From an uncultured Lentisphaeria bacterium (GTDB taxonomy: Bacteria; Verrucomicrobiota; Lentisphaeria; Victivallales; Victivallaceae), in assembly GCA_949298075.1 (NCBI GenBank), contig CASFVA010000051.1, forward strand, positions 1 to 64,000: DNA of 64,000 nucleotides, read 5' to 3'. The notes below the pieces were generated by a model. It did no database searches and was not told where the DNA came from. It saw only the letters and a list, made by a program, of their open reading frames with translations. Of the stretch, positions 1-8,470 are shown in pieces (position 1 is the stretch's first letter; each line of letters starts with the position of its first letter). Position numbers and translations under genes: made by a program.

Positions 1-170
1 AAAACATTTTGATTTCATCATTGCCAATTGCAGGAGCAACAGTATGAGTTTGACCCCCCGTCCAATGACGGACCGGGACGTCCGGACTTTCCTTGAATCG
101 CTTTGTTGAGGCCGCCTCCCCTCATGCTTTTCAGAAAAAAATAAAATATATAAATATAAGAAATACGGCA

Positions 171-349
171 GGCAATGCCTGCCGGGTGCAGGGAATGCAG
201 CCCTGCCGAGGAGTATGAGGGCGAGCAGCCCTCAGGTTTTTATGAAAAGAATAAAAAGACAAATCAAAAATGACGTCTGGCAATGCATGCAGGGTGCAGG
301 GAATTCAGCCCTTCAGTGGAGTATGAGTGCGAGCAGCGCTCTTGTTTTT
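171..349 (+). repeat. Tandem 108-bp repeat, two structured units
   Basis: Two copies begin at 171 and 279 and stay in register at a spacing of 108. Over the first 71 bases they differ at only about 10 positions. Each copy carries a hairpin of six base pairs with a GAGCA loop (217-233 and 325-341) followed by a T tract (T8 in the second). The fourth pair is G-C in copy 1 and T-G in copy 2, so both sides changed while pairing was kept. Copy 1 has a further perfect hairpin (GGCAGGC-AAT-GCCTGCC, 168-184) that copy 2 lacks. Possible readings are tandem intrinsic terminators, a small RNA pair, or a dispersed repeat family. Confidence 0.7.
217..241 (+). terminator. Hairpin plus T tract, repeat unit 1
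   Basis: GAGGGC-GAGCA-GCCCTC (217-233) is followed by GGTTTTTAT, the shape of a Rho-independent terminator on the plus strand. No plus-strand gene precedes it within the window. Confidence 0.45.
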
Positions 350-352
350 TTT
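325..352 (+). terminator. Hairpin plus T8 tract, repeat unit 2
   Basis: GAGTGC-GAGCA-GCGCTC (325-341) pairs with one T-G wobble and is followed by eight Ts (345-352). It matches the unit 1 hairpin in place and loop. Confidence 0.5.
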
Positions 353-526
353 GCTGAAATATAAGTTGCATCCAGAACCATCATCTTTCAACTTTTTCTT
401 TTCCTATGGGATGGCTGTGCCTTTTTTTTGAGTTGACAGTCAACTCTGCTTGGCGCGGAGTCGCTTTTCGGGTATTATGAACATTGGTGGATCAGTTTAA
501 TGTGAACTGGATACATTAGGCATGTA

Positions 527-555
527 TTGCATTTTTACGGCTGATATGGTATAAT
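527..555 (+). promoter_or_regulatory. Sigma70-type promoter of the AraC gene
   Basis: TTGCAT (527-532), a 17-base spacer and a perfect TATAAT (550-555) lie about 65 bases before the AraC start codon at 621. The surroundings are strongly A+T-rich. Confidence 0.75.
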
Positions 556-620
556 ATAAAAAATTTTTTTTAAATGACAATGGGATTTTTGCTGTTATAT
601 TATAGGATTTTTGCTGTACA

Positions 621-1448
621 ATGTTCAGCCACCTTACTCCAGACTCCGCACTGAATTTAACTGTGCGACCGTCACAAAACCGCATTCCGGAGATTCCGTT
701 GCCGTTTTTTCCGCGTTCATTCGGGCATTTCCGGCTTGGGGCCGGGGTGACCGAGGAAGTTCCCTGCGGAGAAAAGCAGTTTGTTGAATTTTTCTGGGTG
801 ATTGCCGGAAGGGGGGAAGTTTACCTGAACAACCGATGGTGTTCCGCCGGGGCCGGAGATTGCTTTTACCATTTACCCGGGGACGCTCATATCCATCGGG
901 TGGCCGGCGAATTCTGGGAGTATCGCTGGATGGGATTTGACGGCCCGGGGGCTGCTGATTTCATGCAGGCATACGATTATCCCGGAGGCGTATTTCATTC
1001 GGGGCCGTGCCCCGCGGAGCTCTTTTCGGAAGTGGGACACCGCCTTCGGGAACGGTCACCGCTGGCCTGGCGGGAGATGGTGGCCGTAATTGCCAGGATT
1101 CTGGCCTTGGCCGGCGAAGAGGCCTCCGAGGCCGGCAGCCTGGCTGCACGGGCAGCTCGAATCTGTCAGGAACAGTTCCATAATCCGGCTTTGAATGTGA
1201 ATCTTCTGGCGGAGTTGCTCGGGGTGGAACGTTCGACCTTGCTGCGGCGTTTTCGTGAGGAAATGCGGATCACACCATCCCGGTATTTGGCCCGGCAGCG
1301 TTTGCAGTACGCCCTGGGGCTGTTGAGGCAAAATCGGGGGAAACTGGCAGAAGTTGCCCGAAAAAGCGGATTTTCCGATGCCAATTATCTGTGCCGGGTG
1401 GTGAGACGGGCCACCGGGATGAATCCCGGCCGATTCCGGCTGGGGTGA
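621..1448 (+). CDS. AraC-family transcriptional regulator
   Basis: A 275-residue DNA-binding regulator. Residues about 35-115 look like a cupin-type AraC ligand-binding domain (HxP-like segment HLPGDAHIH). Residues about 178-275 form the double helix-turn-helix of the family, with LLAELLGVERSTLLRRF in the first motif and VARKSGFSDANYLCRVVRR followed by TGMNPGRFR in the second. The ATG at 621 lacks a strong Shine-Dalgarno; only AGGA is present, 13 bases upstream. A consensus-like promoter lies just before it. The next genes are on the opposite strand and belong to sugar metabolism, so a sugar or its derivative is a plausible effector. That part is inference. Confidence 0.9.
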   Translation: MFSHLTPDSALNLTVRPSQNRIPEIPLPFFPRSFGHFRLGAGVTEEVPCGEKQFVEFFWVIAGRGEVYLNNRWCSAGAGDCFYHLPGDAHIHRVAGEFWEYRWMGFDGPGAADFMQAYDYPGGVFHSGPCPAELFSEVGHRLRERSPLAWREMVAVIARILALAGEEASEAGSLAARAARICQEQFHNPALNVNLLAELLGVERSTLLRRFREEMRITPSRYLARQRLQYALGLLRQNRGKLAEVARKSGFSDANYLCRVVRRATGMNPGRFRLG

Positions 1449-1512
1449 AGCCGGAACCGGTCTGGACATTGAGGTTGCGCCACAGAAAACGGACTCTGGG
1501 GTAAGCGCCGCC

Positions 1513-2595
1513 TTAATTTACCAGCGTGTTTTCAGGAAACGGAATTCCCGCCTGACGGTAACATTGCTCCATTACTGCAACCCGTCGCCTAATCTGCTCA
1601 GGTGTGATTTCCTGTACTCTGCCGTTGCGGACAGCCTGATATAATCCGGCGTAAAGACGCCGCACCGGCTCCGGCGCCGGTTTAGCTCCGGCCCCGGTAT
1701 CGCCATGGCGTTCCGGGGTCCATTGCCCAATTTGGAAATCCAGTTTTTCCGAACAGTATTTCCGGTCGGCCAACGGATGGAGATCCAGGGAATGATGATT
1801 ATACTGACGCCAGTCAACGTATTTCCACTCCAGTTTTTCGGAGGTTCCGCGCAGGGTGCCGGCGGTTCCGCGTATCAGCCACTTCTCCGGTTCGAATGCA
1901 CTGGTCGCCGTCAAGTTCAGCTCCACATCAGGAGCGTCATTGCCCCGAAGCAACAGACTGAATTCATCTTCGGCATCGCCGCTGGAAAGTGCGTTCCGGT
2001 GGCGGAAAGTGACTTCCGGCTCCGTGGCCCCGAAGAGTTCCATGCCATGGTCCACCAGATGGGGGCCGTTGTTATAGAGCTGGCCGCCGCCGAACCGGCG
2101 GCTGGTCTGCCAATCCCAACGGCGGCCAAAGCCCCCCCAGCACAGCCGGATGTTAAGGATTTTTCCCAGAATGCCGCTTTGGCAGATTTCCCGGACCTTT
2201 TGAAAATCCTCCTCGTAACGCCGCTGCTGAAACGGCTGAAGAATCCGGTGGTTCCTCCGGGCGGCGGCGATCATGGCATCGACATCGGCGGTGGTGAATC
2301 CGAATGGCTTTTCACAAAGCACATGTTTGCCGGCATCCAAGGCCTGCCGGGCCAGCAACGCATGCTGGTAATTGTAGGTTGCCACCACCACCAGTTCGAT
2401 CTCGGGATCGGCGAGGAGTTCGCCGGCGGCAGCGTAGGCGCGGGCATGCGGAAACGCCGGGTGATGGCGACGATCGGGCAATTCGTCGCAGATGGCGGTC
2501 ACCGTGAAGGTCTCCGGCATCAGTGCAATCGCATCAGCATGAATGCCGCAGCCGCTGCGTCCAAATCCGATAATTCCGGTCTTGATTGGATTCAT
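1513..2595 (-). CDS. Gfo/Idh/MocA-family oxidoreductase
   Basis: A 360-residue NAD(P)-dependent dehydrogenase of the glucose-fructose oxidoreductase / inositol dehydrogenase / MocA family. The N-terminal Rossmann fold shows GIIGFGRSGCGIHADAI and the family motif CEKPFG near residue 95; the C-terminal half is the substrate domain, with LYNNGPHLVDHG in the usual position of the catalytic lysine/histidine region. The ATG at 2595 is chosen because AGGAGG sits six bases before it; an upstream TTG at 2616 lies before the Shine-Dalgarno. It starts 17 bases after the isomerase/epimerase gene ends, so the two form an operon. The sugar substrate cannot be told from sequence. Confidence 0.9.
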   Translation of the reverse strand: MNPIKTGIIGFGRSGCGIHADAIALMPETFTVTAICDELPDRRHHPAFPHARAYAAAGELLADPEIELVVVATYNYQHALLARQALDAGKHVLCEKPFGFTTADVDAMIAAARRNHRILQPFQQRRYEEDFQKVREICQSGILGKILNIRLCWGGFGRRWDWQTSRRFGGGQLYNNGPHLVDHGMELFGATEPEVTFRHRNALSSGDAEDEFSLLLRGNDAPDVELNLTATSAFEPEKWLIRGTAGTLRGTSEKLEWKYVDWRQYNHHSLDLHPLADRKYCSEKLDFQIGQWTPERHGDTGAGAKPAPEPVRRLYAGLYQAVRNGRVQEITPEQIRRRVAVMEQCYRQAGIPFPENTLVN

Positions 2596-2612
2596 GGCAA
2601 ATCCTCCTGCTT

Positions 2613-3353
2613 TCAATAAAGAGATAAAATATTCTGAATGGACAGCCGGGTCGCCTCAACGGCATTGTCTCCCTCGTATTCCACCGCGGCGGAACGGATG
2701 GTCTCCAGAGACTTGAATTTTTCCAGCACGTCAGCCAGTTTCAACGCGCCATCACCGACCACAGTATCAGCGTGTTTCCCATCGCGGGACCAGACAAAGT
2801 CCTTGAAATGGATGCCATAGGTCCGGGAGCCAAACTTGTCCAGCCACTCCGCCGGGTTCTCCATTTCGGTTTGAATGCACCAGGCGGTATCCAGGCAAAG
2901 CCCGATTCGGCATGAGGTTCGGGAAAACACATAGTCCAGAATCGTGGAATTGCCCAGCCAATTGTAACCGCCATGATTGTGGATTGCGGTAAGAATATCA
3001 TATTCACTGCTGAGCTGCTCAAGTGACGCGGTGGTTTTTTCCCACTCCTGCGGCTGAAAGGTGACGCTGATCAATTCGCTTCCGGCCATCCGGGCAAATT
3101 CAAAGAACCGCCGGTTCCAAGCGGAATCCGGGCGGGCACCGACCACGCCGATTCCGGCAATGACAATACCGTTGTCTGTATATGATTTTATCACGTCCTG
3201 CCAGGTTTCCGGGCGATCGTAATCGACGTGAACTCCGGAAAGATCTACAGCTGTGCTGCCGCAGGAAAGAATCGCCTCGGCGCAGCTGCGGTTGTCGGTT
3301 ATAGCGCGAAACGAGTAGGATTTCACCCCGATTAATCGCTTGAGATCAAACAT
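2613..3353 (-). CDS. Sugar phosphate isomerase/epimerase (AP-endonuclease-2-like TIM barrel)
   Basis: A 246-residue TIM-barrel protein of the xylose isomerase-like superfamily. Metal-binding residues expected for the fold appear in order: ILTAIHNHGG (His), GLCLDTAW (Asp), YGIHFKDF (His) and AAVEYEGD (Glu). The ATG at 3353 has GGAG eight bases upstream; the GTG at 3359 would leave only two. It is the first gene of a two-gene operon with the Gfo/Idh/MocA dehydrogenase. Such pairs commonly oxidise and isomerise sugars or inositols. The exact substrate is unknown. Confidence 0.87.
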   Translation of the reverse strand: MFDLKRLIGVKSYSFRAITDNRSCAEAILSCGSTAVDLSGVHVDYDRPETWQDVIKSYTDNGIVIAGIGVVGARPDSAWNRRFFEFARMAGSELISVTFQPQEWEKTTASLEQLSSEYDILTAIHNHGGYNWLGNSTILDYVFSRTSCRIGLCLDTAWCIQTEMENPAEWLDKFGSRTYGIHFKDFVWSRDGKHADTVVGDGALKLADVLEKFKSLETIRSAAVEYEGDNAVEATRLSIQNILSLY

Positions 3354-3410
3354 TGACACTTCTCCGTACCTTTGTTTTCCCTTCCGGCAGCCGTGTTTCG
3401 AGCTGCTGAC

Positions 3411-3418
3411 ATAATATA
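3411..3418 (-). promoter_or_regulatory. Possible -10 region of the isomerase/dehydrogenase operon
   Basis: TATATTAT on the minus strand lies about 58 bases before the start codon at 3353, without a good -35 box. This would suit an activator-dependent promoter, and AraC genes flank the operon on both sides. Confidence 0.3.
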
Positions 3419-3473
3419 GATATCCCCGGGGACAGCCGCGTTCACTAAAACATCAGCAATGTACAAAAAATAA

Positions 3474-4247
3474 TCAAATTTTTGACGGGGCCAAGCCAAA
3501 TTCATGTCGGAACGCCGAGGCGAAATGCTGACTGGAAGAGAATCCGGTCAGAAAAGCTACTTCTGAGATGCTGTATCCGTCGCGCAGCATCCGGAGCGCA
3601 GCCCGCAGGCGGATCCGCCGATAATGGGCCATGGGTGAATTTTGGTGAATACGATGAAAATAGCGCCCGAGACCGGCTTTGGAGACTCCGGACAATCTGG
3701 ACAGGCTGTCCAATGACAGCACCGGCGACAAATTGGATTCCATCAGTTTTTCCGCAATGCCTACGATTCGGCGGACTTCCAGTTCAAGATTCCGGTACGG
3801 CAGCTTGGCCTCACCGACCTGGCTGAAATCTGAGCTGAACAATTCCAGACACAGGTAATTGAAACGCACCAGACGTTGCGCAAATGGCACGGCATCATTT
3901 TGAATGCATTCCGCAAGCTTGACCGCGACTTCAAGCTGGGCGGGGGCAAGATGAAATTTGCGGGCGGCGACTGCGAATCCGGGATCGTCGGCGTCAAACA
4001 CCGCCACCAGTCCCATTCCGGAGGTGCATGCCGAGCGCAGGGAACGGCTCCGCCCCGGCGGAATCAGAAAAGCATCCCCGCTTTTCAGTCGGCAGGACGA
4101 GTTTTCCAGTCGGTAAATCACCTCGCCGTCGATAATTATATACAATTGCGGGTAACGATGCACATGCGGAGGATAAAAAAAATCACCGTTCAATCGGGTG
4201 GCATGCAGATCGAAAGTCTGGAACGGCCAGTTTAATCGGTCAGCCAT
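3474..4247 (-). CDS. AraC-family transcriptional regulator, overlaps uvrC
   Basis: A 257-residue regulator. Residues about 10-90 form a cupin sensor (PPHVHRYPQLYIIIDGEV and SGDAFLIPPG). Residues about 155-257 form the AraC DNA-binding domain (LDSLSRLSGVSKAGLGRYF, then ISEVAFLTGFSSSQHFASAF). The start at 4247 is chosen because homologous-looking sequence begins there; the in-frame extension to 4460 merely mirrors uvrC. The start overlaps the uvrC stop by eight bases, with no clear Shine-Dalgarno, so translation may be coupled to uvrC. The isomerase/dehydrogenase operon immediately downstream is the likely target, by inference. Confidence 0.88.
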   Translation of the reverse strand: MADRLNWPFQTFDLHATRLNGDFFYPPHVHRYPQLYIIIDGEVIYRLENSSCRLKSGDAFLIPPGRSRSLRSACTSGMGLVAVFDADDPGFAVAARKFHLAPAQLEVAVKLAECIQNDAVPFAQRLVRFNYLCLELFSSDFSQVGEAKLPYRNLELEVRRIVGIAEKLMESNLSPVLSLDSLSRLSGVSKAGLGRYFHRIHQNSPMAHYRRIRLRAALRMLRDGYSISEVAFLTGFSSSQHFASAFRHEFGLAPSKI

Positions 4248-5706
4248 TTCTGATGTGATCCAATACTTTTTGGGCGACAGACTCGCCGATGCCGGGCACC
4301 CGCTCGGCAATTTCAGCGGCAGTCGCCTTTTTGAGATTGCGAATGCTTCCAAAGGCCCGCAACAATTCCTTTTTGCGCACATCGCCGACGCCGGGGACTT
4401 CGTCGAGCAGGGAGTGCTCAATGCGCTTGTTGCGCAGTTCACGGTGGTAGGAGACGGCAAAACGGTGCGCCTCGTCCCGTAAAGCCTGAATCAGCCGCAA
4501 TCCGGGATCATGGCGGCTCAGAACCACCGGTTCCGATCTCCCCGGCAGATAAATTTCTTCATTGCGTTTGGCCAATCCGATGACAGGAAGCGGCGGAGTT
4601 CCGACAGCGATCAAAGCATCCACCGCCGCCGACAGCTGTCCTTTGCCACCGTCAACCATGACCAGATCAGGGAGTTTCAGTCCGTGTTCCAGCAAACGGG
4701 AAAAATGACGGCGGAGAACTTCAGCCATCATGGCAAAATCATCACTTTGGTCAACGGTTTTGATCCGGAACCTCCGGTAACTTGACCGGTCCGGACGACC
4801 ATGCTTGAAATCGACCAGGCTGGCAACGGCCAGCGTTCCGAGAATATTGGAAATGTCGAAACCGATAATGTGTTCCGGTAAGCGTGACAGTCCCAGCGCC
4901 TGACGCAGTGACTCCACCCCGGATTTGCCCGGAGCGGTTTCCGGCAATTCCGGACGTTCAAAAGTGCGGTTGCGGCGGCCGAATACCGCCTCAAGATTTT
5001 CCAGCACATCCCTATAACGGGCGGCCTTTTCGAAACGCTGTTCCGCGGCGTTTTCGATCATCAGACGGCGCAGTTCCTCCCGGATTTCGCTCAGATCACC
5101 GTGCAGAATACTCAGGGTCCGGCTGAGTCGTTCCCGGTATTCAGCTTCGGACACTTCTCCAGTGCAGGGACCGCAGCAATCTTTGACAATGCGTTTGAGA
5201 CAGCGTTTGCGGGTTTCCGCAGCCGGCTCCGAGGTGCGGCAGGCCCGGAGACCGAAGTAAGAAAGCAGAAATTCCAAAGTGCTGTGCAACGCCGACCCTT
5301 TGGGGAAAGGGCCGAAGTATTCAAACTTGCCCGGCTTTTTGATCCTGGCGAGTTTTAAAGTAGGAAAGCGTTCGCTGTGATCGATTTTCAGCAGCAGGTA
5401 CCGCTTGTCGTCCCGCATCAGAATATTGTAGTGGGGGGCATAGCTCTTAATGAGACGCGATTCCAGGATCAGGGCTTCATCTTCGGTGCGGACCGTTTCA
5501 AAACTCCAGCTGGCGATCGAGTTGATCAGAGATCTCAACTTGGGGTCGGCAGTACGCAGACGCGACGGTTGAAAATAGCTGGAAAGCCGGCGGCGCAGAT
5601 TGCGGGCCTTGCCGACGTAAATCACTGTTCCGAACCGGTCCCGGAAGACATAAACCCCGGGTTTGGCCGGTACTTCTGAGGGGTGAAACTCCCGGGTTTC
5701 CGGCAT
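4240..5706 (-). CDS. uvrC: UvrABC excinuclease subunit C
   Basis: A 488-residue nucleotide-excision-repair nuclease making both incisions beside DNA damage. The GIY-YIG nuclease domain opens the protein (GVYVFRDRFGTVIYVGKARN, residues about 18-37). A four-cysteine stretch (CRTS..CLKRIVKDCCGPC) lies near 157-180, the UVR segment that contacts UvrB near 200-235, the RNase H-like domain carries IGFDISN and VMVDGGKGQL, and two helix-hairpin-helix motifs (DEVPGVGDVRKK and RVPGIGESVAQK) end it. It is shorter than the roughly 600-residue enterobacterial protein but keeps all parts. It lies 12 bases after rng. Confidence 0.96.
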   Translation of the reverse strand: MPETREFHPSEVPAKPGVYVFRDRFGTVIYVGKARNLRRRLSSYFQPSRLRTADPKLRSLINSIASWSFETVRTEDEALILESRLIKSYAPHYNILMRDDKRYLLLKIDHSERFPTLKLARIKKPGKFEYFGPFPKGSALHSTLEFLLSYFGLRACRTSEPAAETRKRCLKRIVKDCCGPCTGEVSEAEYRERLSRTLSILHGDLSEIREELRRLMIENAAEQRFEKAARYRDVLENLEAVFGRRNRTFERPELPETAPGKSGVESLRQALGLSRLPEHIIGFDISNILGTLAVASLVDFKHGRPDRSSYRRFRIKTVDQSDDFAMMAEVLRRHFSRLLEHGLKLPDLVMVDGGKGQLSAAVDALIAVGTPPLPVIGLAKRNEEIYLPGRSEPVVLSRHDPGLRLIQALRDEAHRFAVSYHRELRNKRIEHSLLDEVPGVGDVRKKELLRAFGSIRNLKKATAAEIAERVPGIGESVAQKVLDHIRNG

Positions 5707-5718
5707 GGCTGGCTCCGT

Positions 5719-7350
5719 TTATCTGAGTTCGGCGCCGGTTTCCGGATCCACCAGGCGAAACTCTTCGTAGTGCAGCAGCGGGTCAGCTCGGAAACTCAGG
5801 TCATGTTTGTATTTGTTTTCCAGGTCAGTCAGCAGTTGGGCGTCTTCATTGCGCAGGCGTGCCAGTACGTCCGGATGCATAAACACCCGTACCGACACCC
5901 CTTTGTAACGGACGTTTTTGAGGACTGATTCCAGCCGGCGTTGAATTTCGGCGCTCATGGTTACCGGCGATTTCACCAGCCCGGTTCCCGAACAGTAAGG
6001 GCAGGGGGAGTAGACCTGGTCCAAGATGCTTTCGCGTTCGCGCTGCCTGGTCATTTCCATAAGTCCCAGTTTGCTGATCGGCAGAACCTTGGTTTTGGCC
6101 CGGTCGTCTTTGACGAATTTCTTCATGGCGCGGAAGACCTCATCGCGGTCGCGGGCGCCACGCATGTCAATGAAATCCAATACCACCAGGCCCCCGACGT
6201 CACGAAGCCGGAGCTGACGGGCAATTTCTTCTGCGGCTTCAAGGTTGGTCTTAAGGATGAATTCCGGCTGGTCAGCGCCTTTGCGGCCGCGTCCTGAATT
6301 GACATCGATAGCGATCATGGCTTCCGTCTCATCAATGACTATGGCTCCGCCGCCGGGCAGTTTGACTTCGCGTTGAAAAACCTCCTTGAGCTGATCGTTG
6401 ATCCGGTAATGGTCGTATACTGGCTTGGAGCCGTTGTAGAAATGAACCTTTTTGGCCATTTTGGCTCCTCCGATCCGACGCAGGGTTTCAATGATTTTTT
6501 TGTTGGCTTCGGCATCATCCACCACAATGCCGCCGATTTCCTCGGTCATGAAGTCCCGGATTGTGCGTTCAATCAGATTGGGTTCGGTAAACAGCAGCAC
6601 CGGAGCGTTGCGCTTGTCCATGTCGGCTTCTATTTTTCGCCAGTAGTCAAGCAGCAGATTCAGATCGCGCTTGAAAAATGTCGAACGACGTCCTTCGCCA
6701 ACCGTCCGGCAGATCAGCCCCATGCCTTCCGGCAGCTCGAGCGATTCCAGAATTTTGCGGAGCCGGTCGCGCTCGGTTCCACTTTCGATCCGGGTTGACA
6801 AACCGATGTTTTCGCTGTAAGGCATAAGCACCAGATAGCGTCCCGGGATTGAGATGTCGGTGGTAATCCTGGCTCCTTTGGTGCTGATCGGAGCTTTGAC
6901 CACCTGAACCAGTATTTCCATGCCTGGCTTGAAAATTTCCGGTATGTCCGCCACCGAAAGCTTTTTGTTCTTCCGAAGTGCGGCTGCAGCGTCGGCCTTG
7001 CTGCCGGCCGCCGGAGTCTTGCGCTTGCTGCGCCGGGACTGAATTTTTTCACCGCCGACCGTTTCCGCCTGATGTTCCTCCTGAAACTTTTCAATCAGAT
7101 CGTCATAGCCGGGCAACATGTCATGGTAGTGCAGAAAAGCGTTTTTCTGTGCCCCGATATCGACGAAAGCGGCCTGCAAAGAGGGGTCGAGATTGACAAT
7201 GCGTCCGAGGTATATATCCCCGACCTTGGGTTCAGTGGAATCGCGTTCAATCTGGTATTCTTCCAGCTTTCCGTTGTTTAGCAGCGCAAAACGTCGTTCC
7301 AGTTTTTCGCAGTTCAGGATTATTTCCTTGCTGCAGGTTGGGTTTTCCAT
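5719..7350 (-). CDS. rng: Ribonuclease E/G family endoribonuclease
   Basis: A 543-residue RNase G/E-type enzyme for rRNA maturation and mRNA decay. The S1 RNA-binding domain (YLGRIVNLDPSLQAAFVDIG) is interrupted after about residue 80 by a lysine-rich, low-complexity insert of about 60 residues before it resumes (GMEILVQVVKAPISTKGAR). Catalytic acidic residues lie in MIAIDVNSGR and VLDFIDMR, and the zinc-link motif CPYCSGTG is near residue 460. The C-terminal degradosome scaffold of RNase E is absent, which fits RNase G. It sits 24 bases after fmt and 12 before uvrC. Confidence 0.95.
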   Translation of the reverse strand: MENPTCSKEIILNCEKLERRFALLNNGKLEEYQIERDSTEPKVGDIYLGRIVNLDPSLQAAFVDIGAQKNAFLHYHDMLPGYDDLIEKFQEEHQAETVGGEKIQSRRSKRKTPAAGSKADAAAALRKNKKLSVADIPEIFKPGMEILVQVVKAPISTKGARITTDISIPGRYLVLMPYSENIGLSTRIESGTERDRLRKILESLELPEGMGLICRTVGEGRRSTFFKRDLNLLLDYWRKIEADMDKRNAPVLLFTEPNLIERTIRDFMTEEIGGIVVDDAEANKKIIETLRRIGGAKMAKKVHFYNGSKPVYDHYRINDQLKEVFQREVKLPGGGAIVIDETEAMIAIDVNSGRGRKGADQPEFILKTNLEAAEEIARQLRLRDVGGLVVLDFIDMRGARDRDEVFRAMKKFVKDDRAKTKVLPISKLGLMEMTRQRERESILDQVYSPCPYCSGTGLVKSPVTMSAEIQRRLESVLKNVRYKGVSVRVFMHPDVLARLRNEDAQLLTDLENKYKHDLSFRADPLLHYEEFRLVDPETGAELR

Positions 7351-7374
7351 GGTTGTTCCATTCGTGTAAATTGG

Positions 7375-8352
7375 TTATGGCGCAGTCACCGGGGACTGCG
7401 TAAATTTCGGTGATTCGCCGCGCAGACCATTCAGGAAGCCGGCGGCATTCATGGTGCGGCTGCCGGCCGGGGCCAGTTCGAGAATTTCCAGTGCCCGACG
7501 GTCGCCGCATCCGACAATGAGACGGCGTGGCAACCGGGCGGATGCAACTTCCCCCGGAGCCAAATCCAAACCGTCGATAATTGCCACGCGTCGCAACGTC
7601 AGCGTACAGGGACCGCGTGACGTGACCGCTTCACAACGCGCCCCGGGCCATGGAGTATAAGCCCTGACCATGGCCTCAATACGCCGGGCCGGGTAATTCC
7701 AGTCCACGCAGCCATCCGGTTTGCGGATTTTGCGGCAAATTATCCGGCGGGACTCGTCCTGCGGGCAGGCAATCAAGGCTCCGGAGGCAATTCCGTTGAG
7801 AACCTCTTCGGCATGTTCTGCGGCAAGTTCTCCGAGTTGCCACTCCAGCTCTCCGGCAAATTCGCGGTGATTCAACAACTGCTCAAAAACCGCGTAAACC
7901 GGACCGGCGTCCAGCGCCGCTACCATACGCATAAAACATACCCCGGTTCGATCATCGCCGTTCAAAATGCATTGTTCAATCGGGGAGGCTCCACGGTAGA
8001 GCGGTAAAAGAGAGGCATGGACGTTGACGCAAATGCAGCCGGGCAGCTCCAGGAGTTCCCGTTTCAGAAGTTGGCCAAATGAAACCACCAGCAGTATTTG
8101 CGGATGGCGCTCCCGCAACGAATGAACGAATTCCGGCGTATTGACATCCGGGATGCGTTCCGGGTACAACCCCAACTCCAGCGCGGCGGCTCCCAGCGGA
8201 GTCGGAGTCGGTCGCTGCCGGCGTCCCGCCGGCCGGTCAATCTGGGTTCCGACTCCAACCAGTTCAATGCCGGCGGCTGTTGCCAGGCGGCGCAATACCG
8301 GTATGGCAATATCGCCGGAGCCGAGAAAATATATTTTAAGTCGTTCAGACAT
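7375..8352 (-). CDS. fmt: Methionyl-tRNA formyltransferase
   Basis: A 325-residue enzyme that formylates initiator Met-tRNA with 10-formyl-tetrahydrofolate. The N-terminal formyltransferase fold shows IYFLGSGDIAIPVLRRL, the hallmark segment NVHASLLPLYRGASPI (Asn-His and SLLP) and the catalytic aspartate region MVAALDAGPVY. The C-terminal OB-like tRNA-binding domain covers about residues 205-310 (CVDWNYPARRIEAMVRAYTP). Length is normal for the family. It is the first gene of a minus-strand run fmt - rng - uvrC - araC. Confidence 0.97.
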   Translation of the reverse strand: MSERLKIYFLGSGDIAIPVLRRLATAAGIELVGVGTQIDRPAGRRQRPTPTPLGAAALELGLYPERIPDVNTPEFVHSLRERHPQILLVVSFGQLLKRELLELPGCICVNVHASLLPLYRGASPIEQCILNGDDRTGVCFMRMVAALDAGPVYAVFEQLLNHREFAGELEWQLGELAAEHAEEVLNGIASGALIACPQDESRRIICRKIRKPDGCVDWNYPARRIEAMVRAYTPWPGARCEAVTSRGPCTLTLRRVAIIDGLDLAPGEVASARLPRRLIVGCGDRRALEILELAPAGSRTMNAAGFLNGLRGESPKFTQSPVTAP

Positions 8353-8470
8353 GATTTACGGATTCCGTTCTTGAAATAAGCGATGTGACGCTGTATGCTA
8401 TATAAACCGGGCGGTTATTGCGTCCTTGTCATTAATATACAGCAATTCGTGGTAAAAAGCTAATTTGGTT

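Larger units (their letters stand above)
1..620. other. Gene-free leading region
   Basis: No convincing gene lies here. It holds a 22-codon reading frame at 44-109 behind a good Shine-Dalgarno (CAGGAG) but with nothing recognisable, the 108-bp tandem hairpin repeat at 171-349, a T-rich stretch near 400-435, and the promoter of the AraC gene at 527-555. The first hundred bases are G+C-rich and could be the tail of something outside the window. Confidence 0.6.

Noticed and set aside
44-109. 22-codon frame with a good Shine-Dalgarno
   Set aside because: Too short and without recognisable sequence. It may be a leader peptide or chance.
1705-2619. Plus-strand open frame opposite the Gfo/Idh/MocA gene
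   Set aside because: The minus-strand gene has family motifs and a strong Shine-Dalgarno; the plus frame has neither.
4248-4460. N-terminal extension of the second AraC gene
   Set aside because: This part only re-reads uvrC in another frame; the AraC cupin begins at the ATG at 4247.
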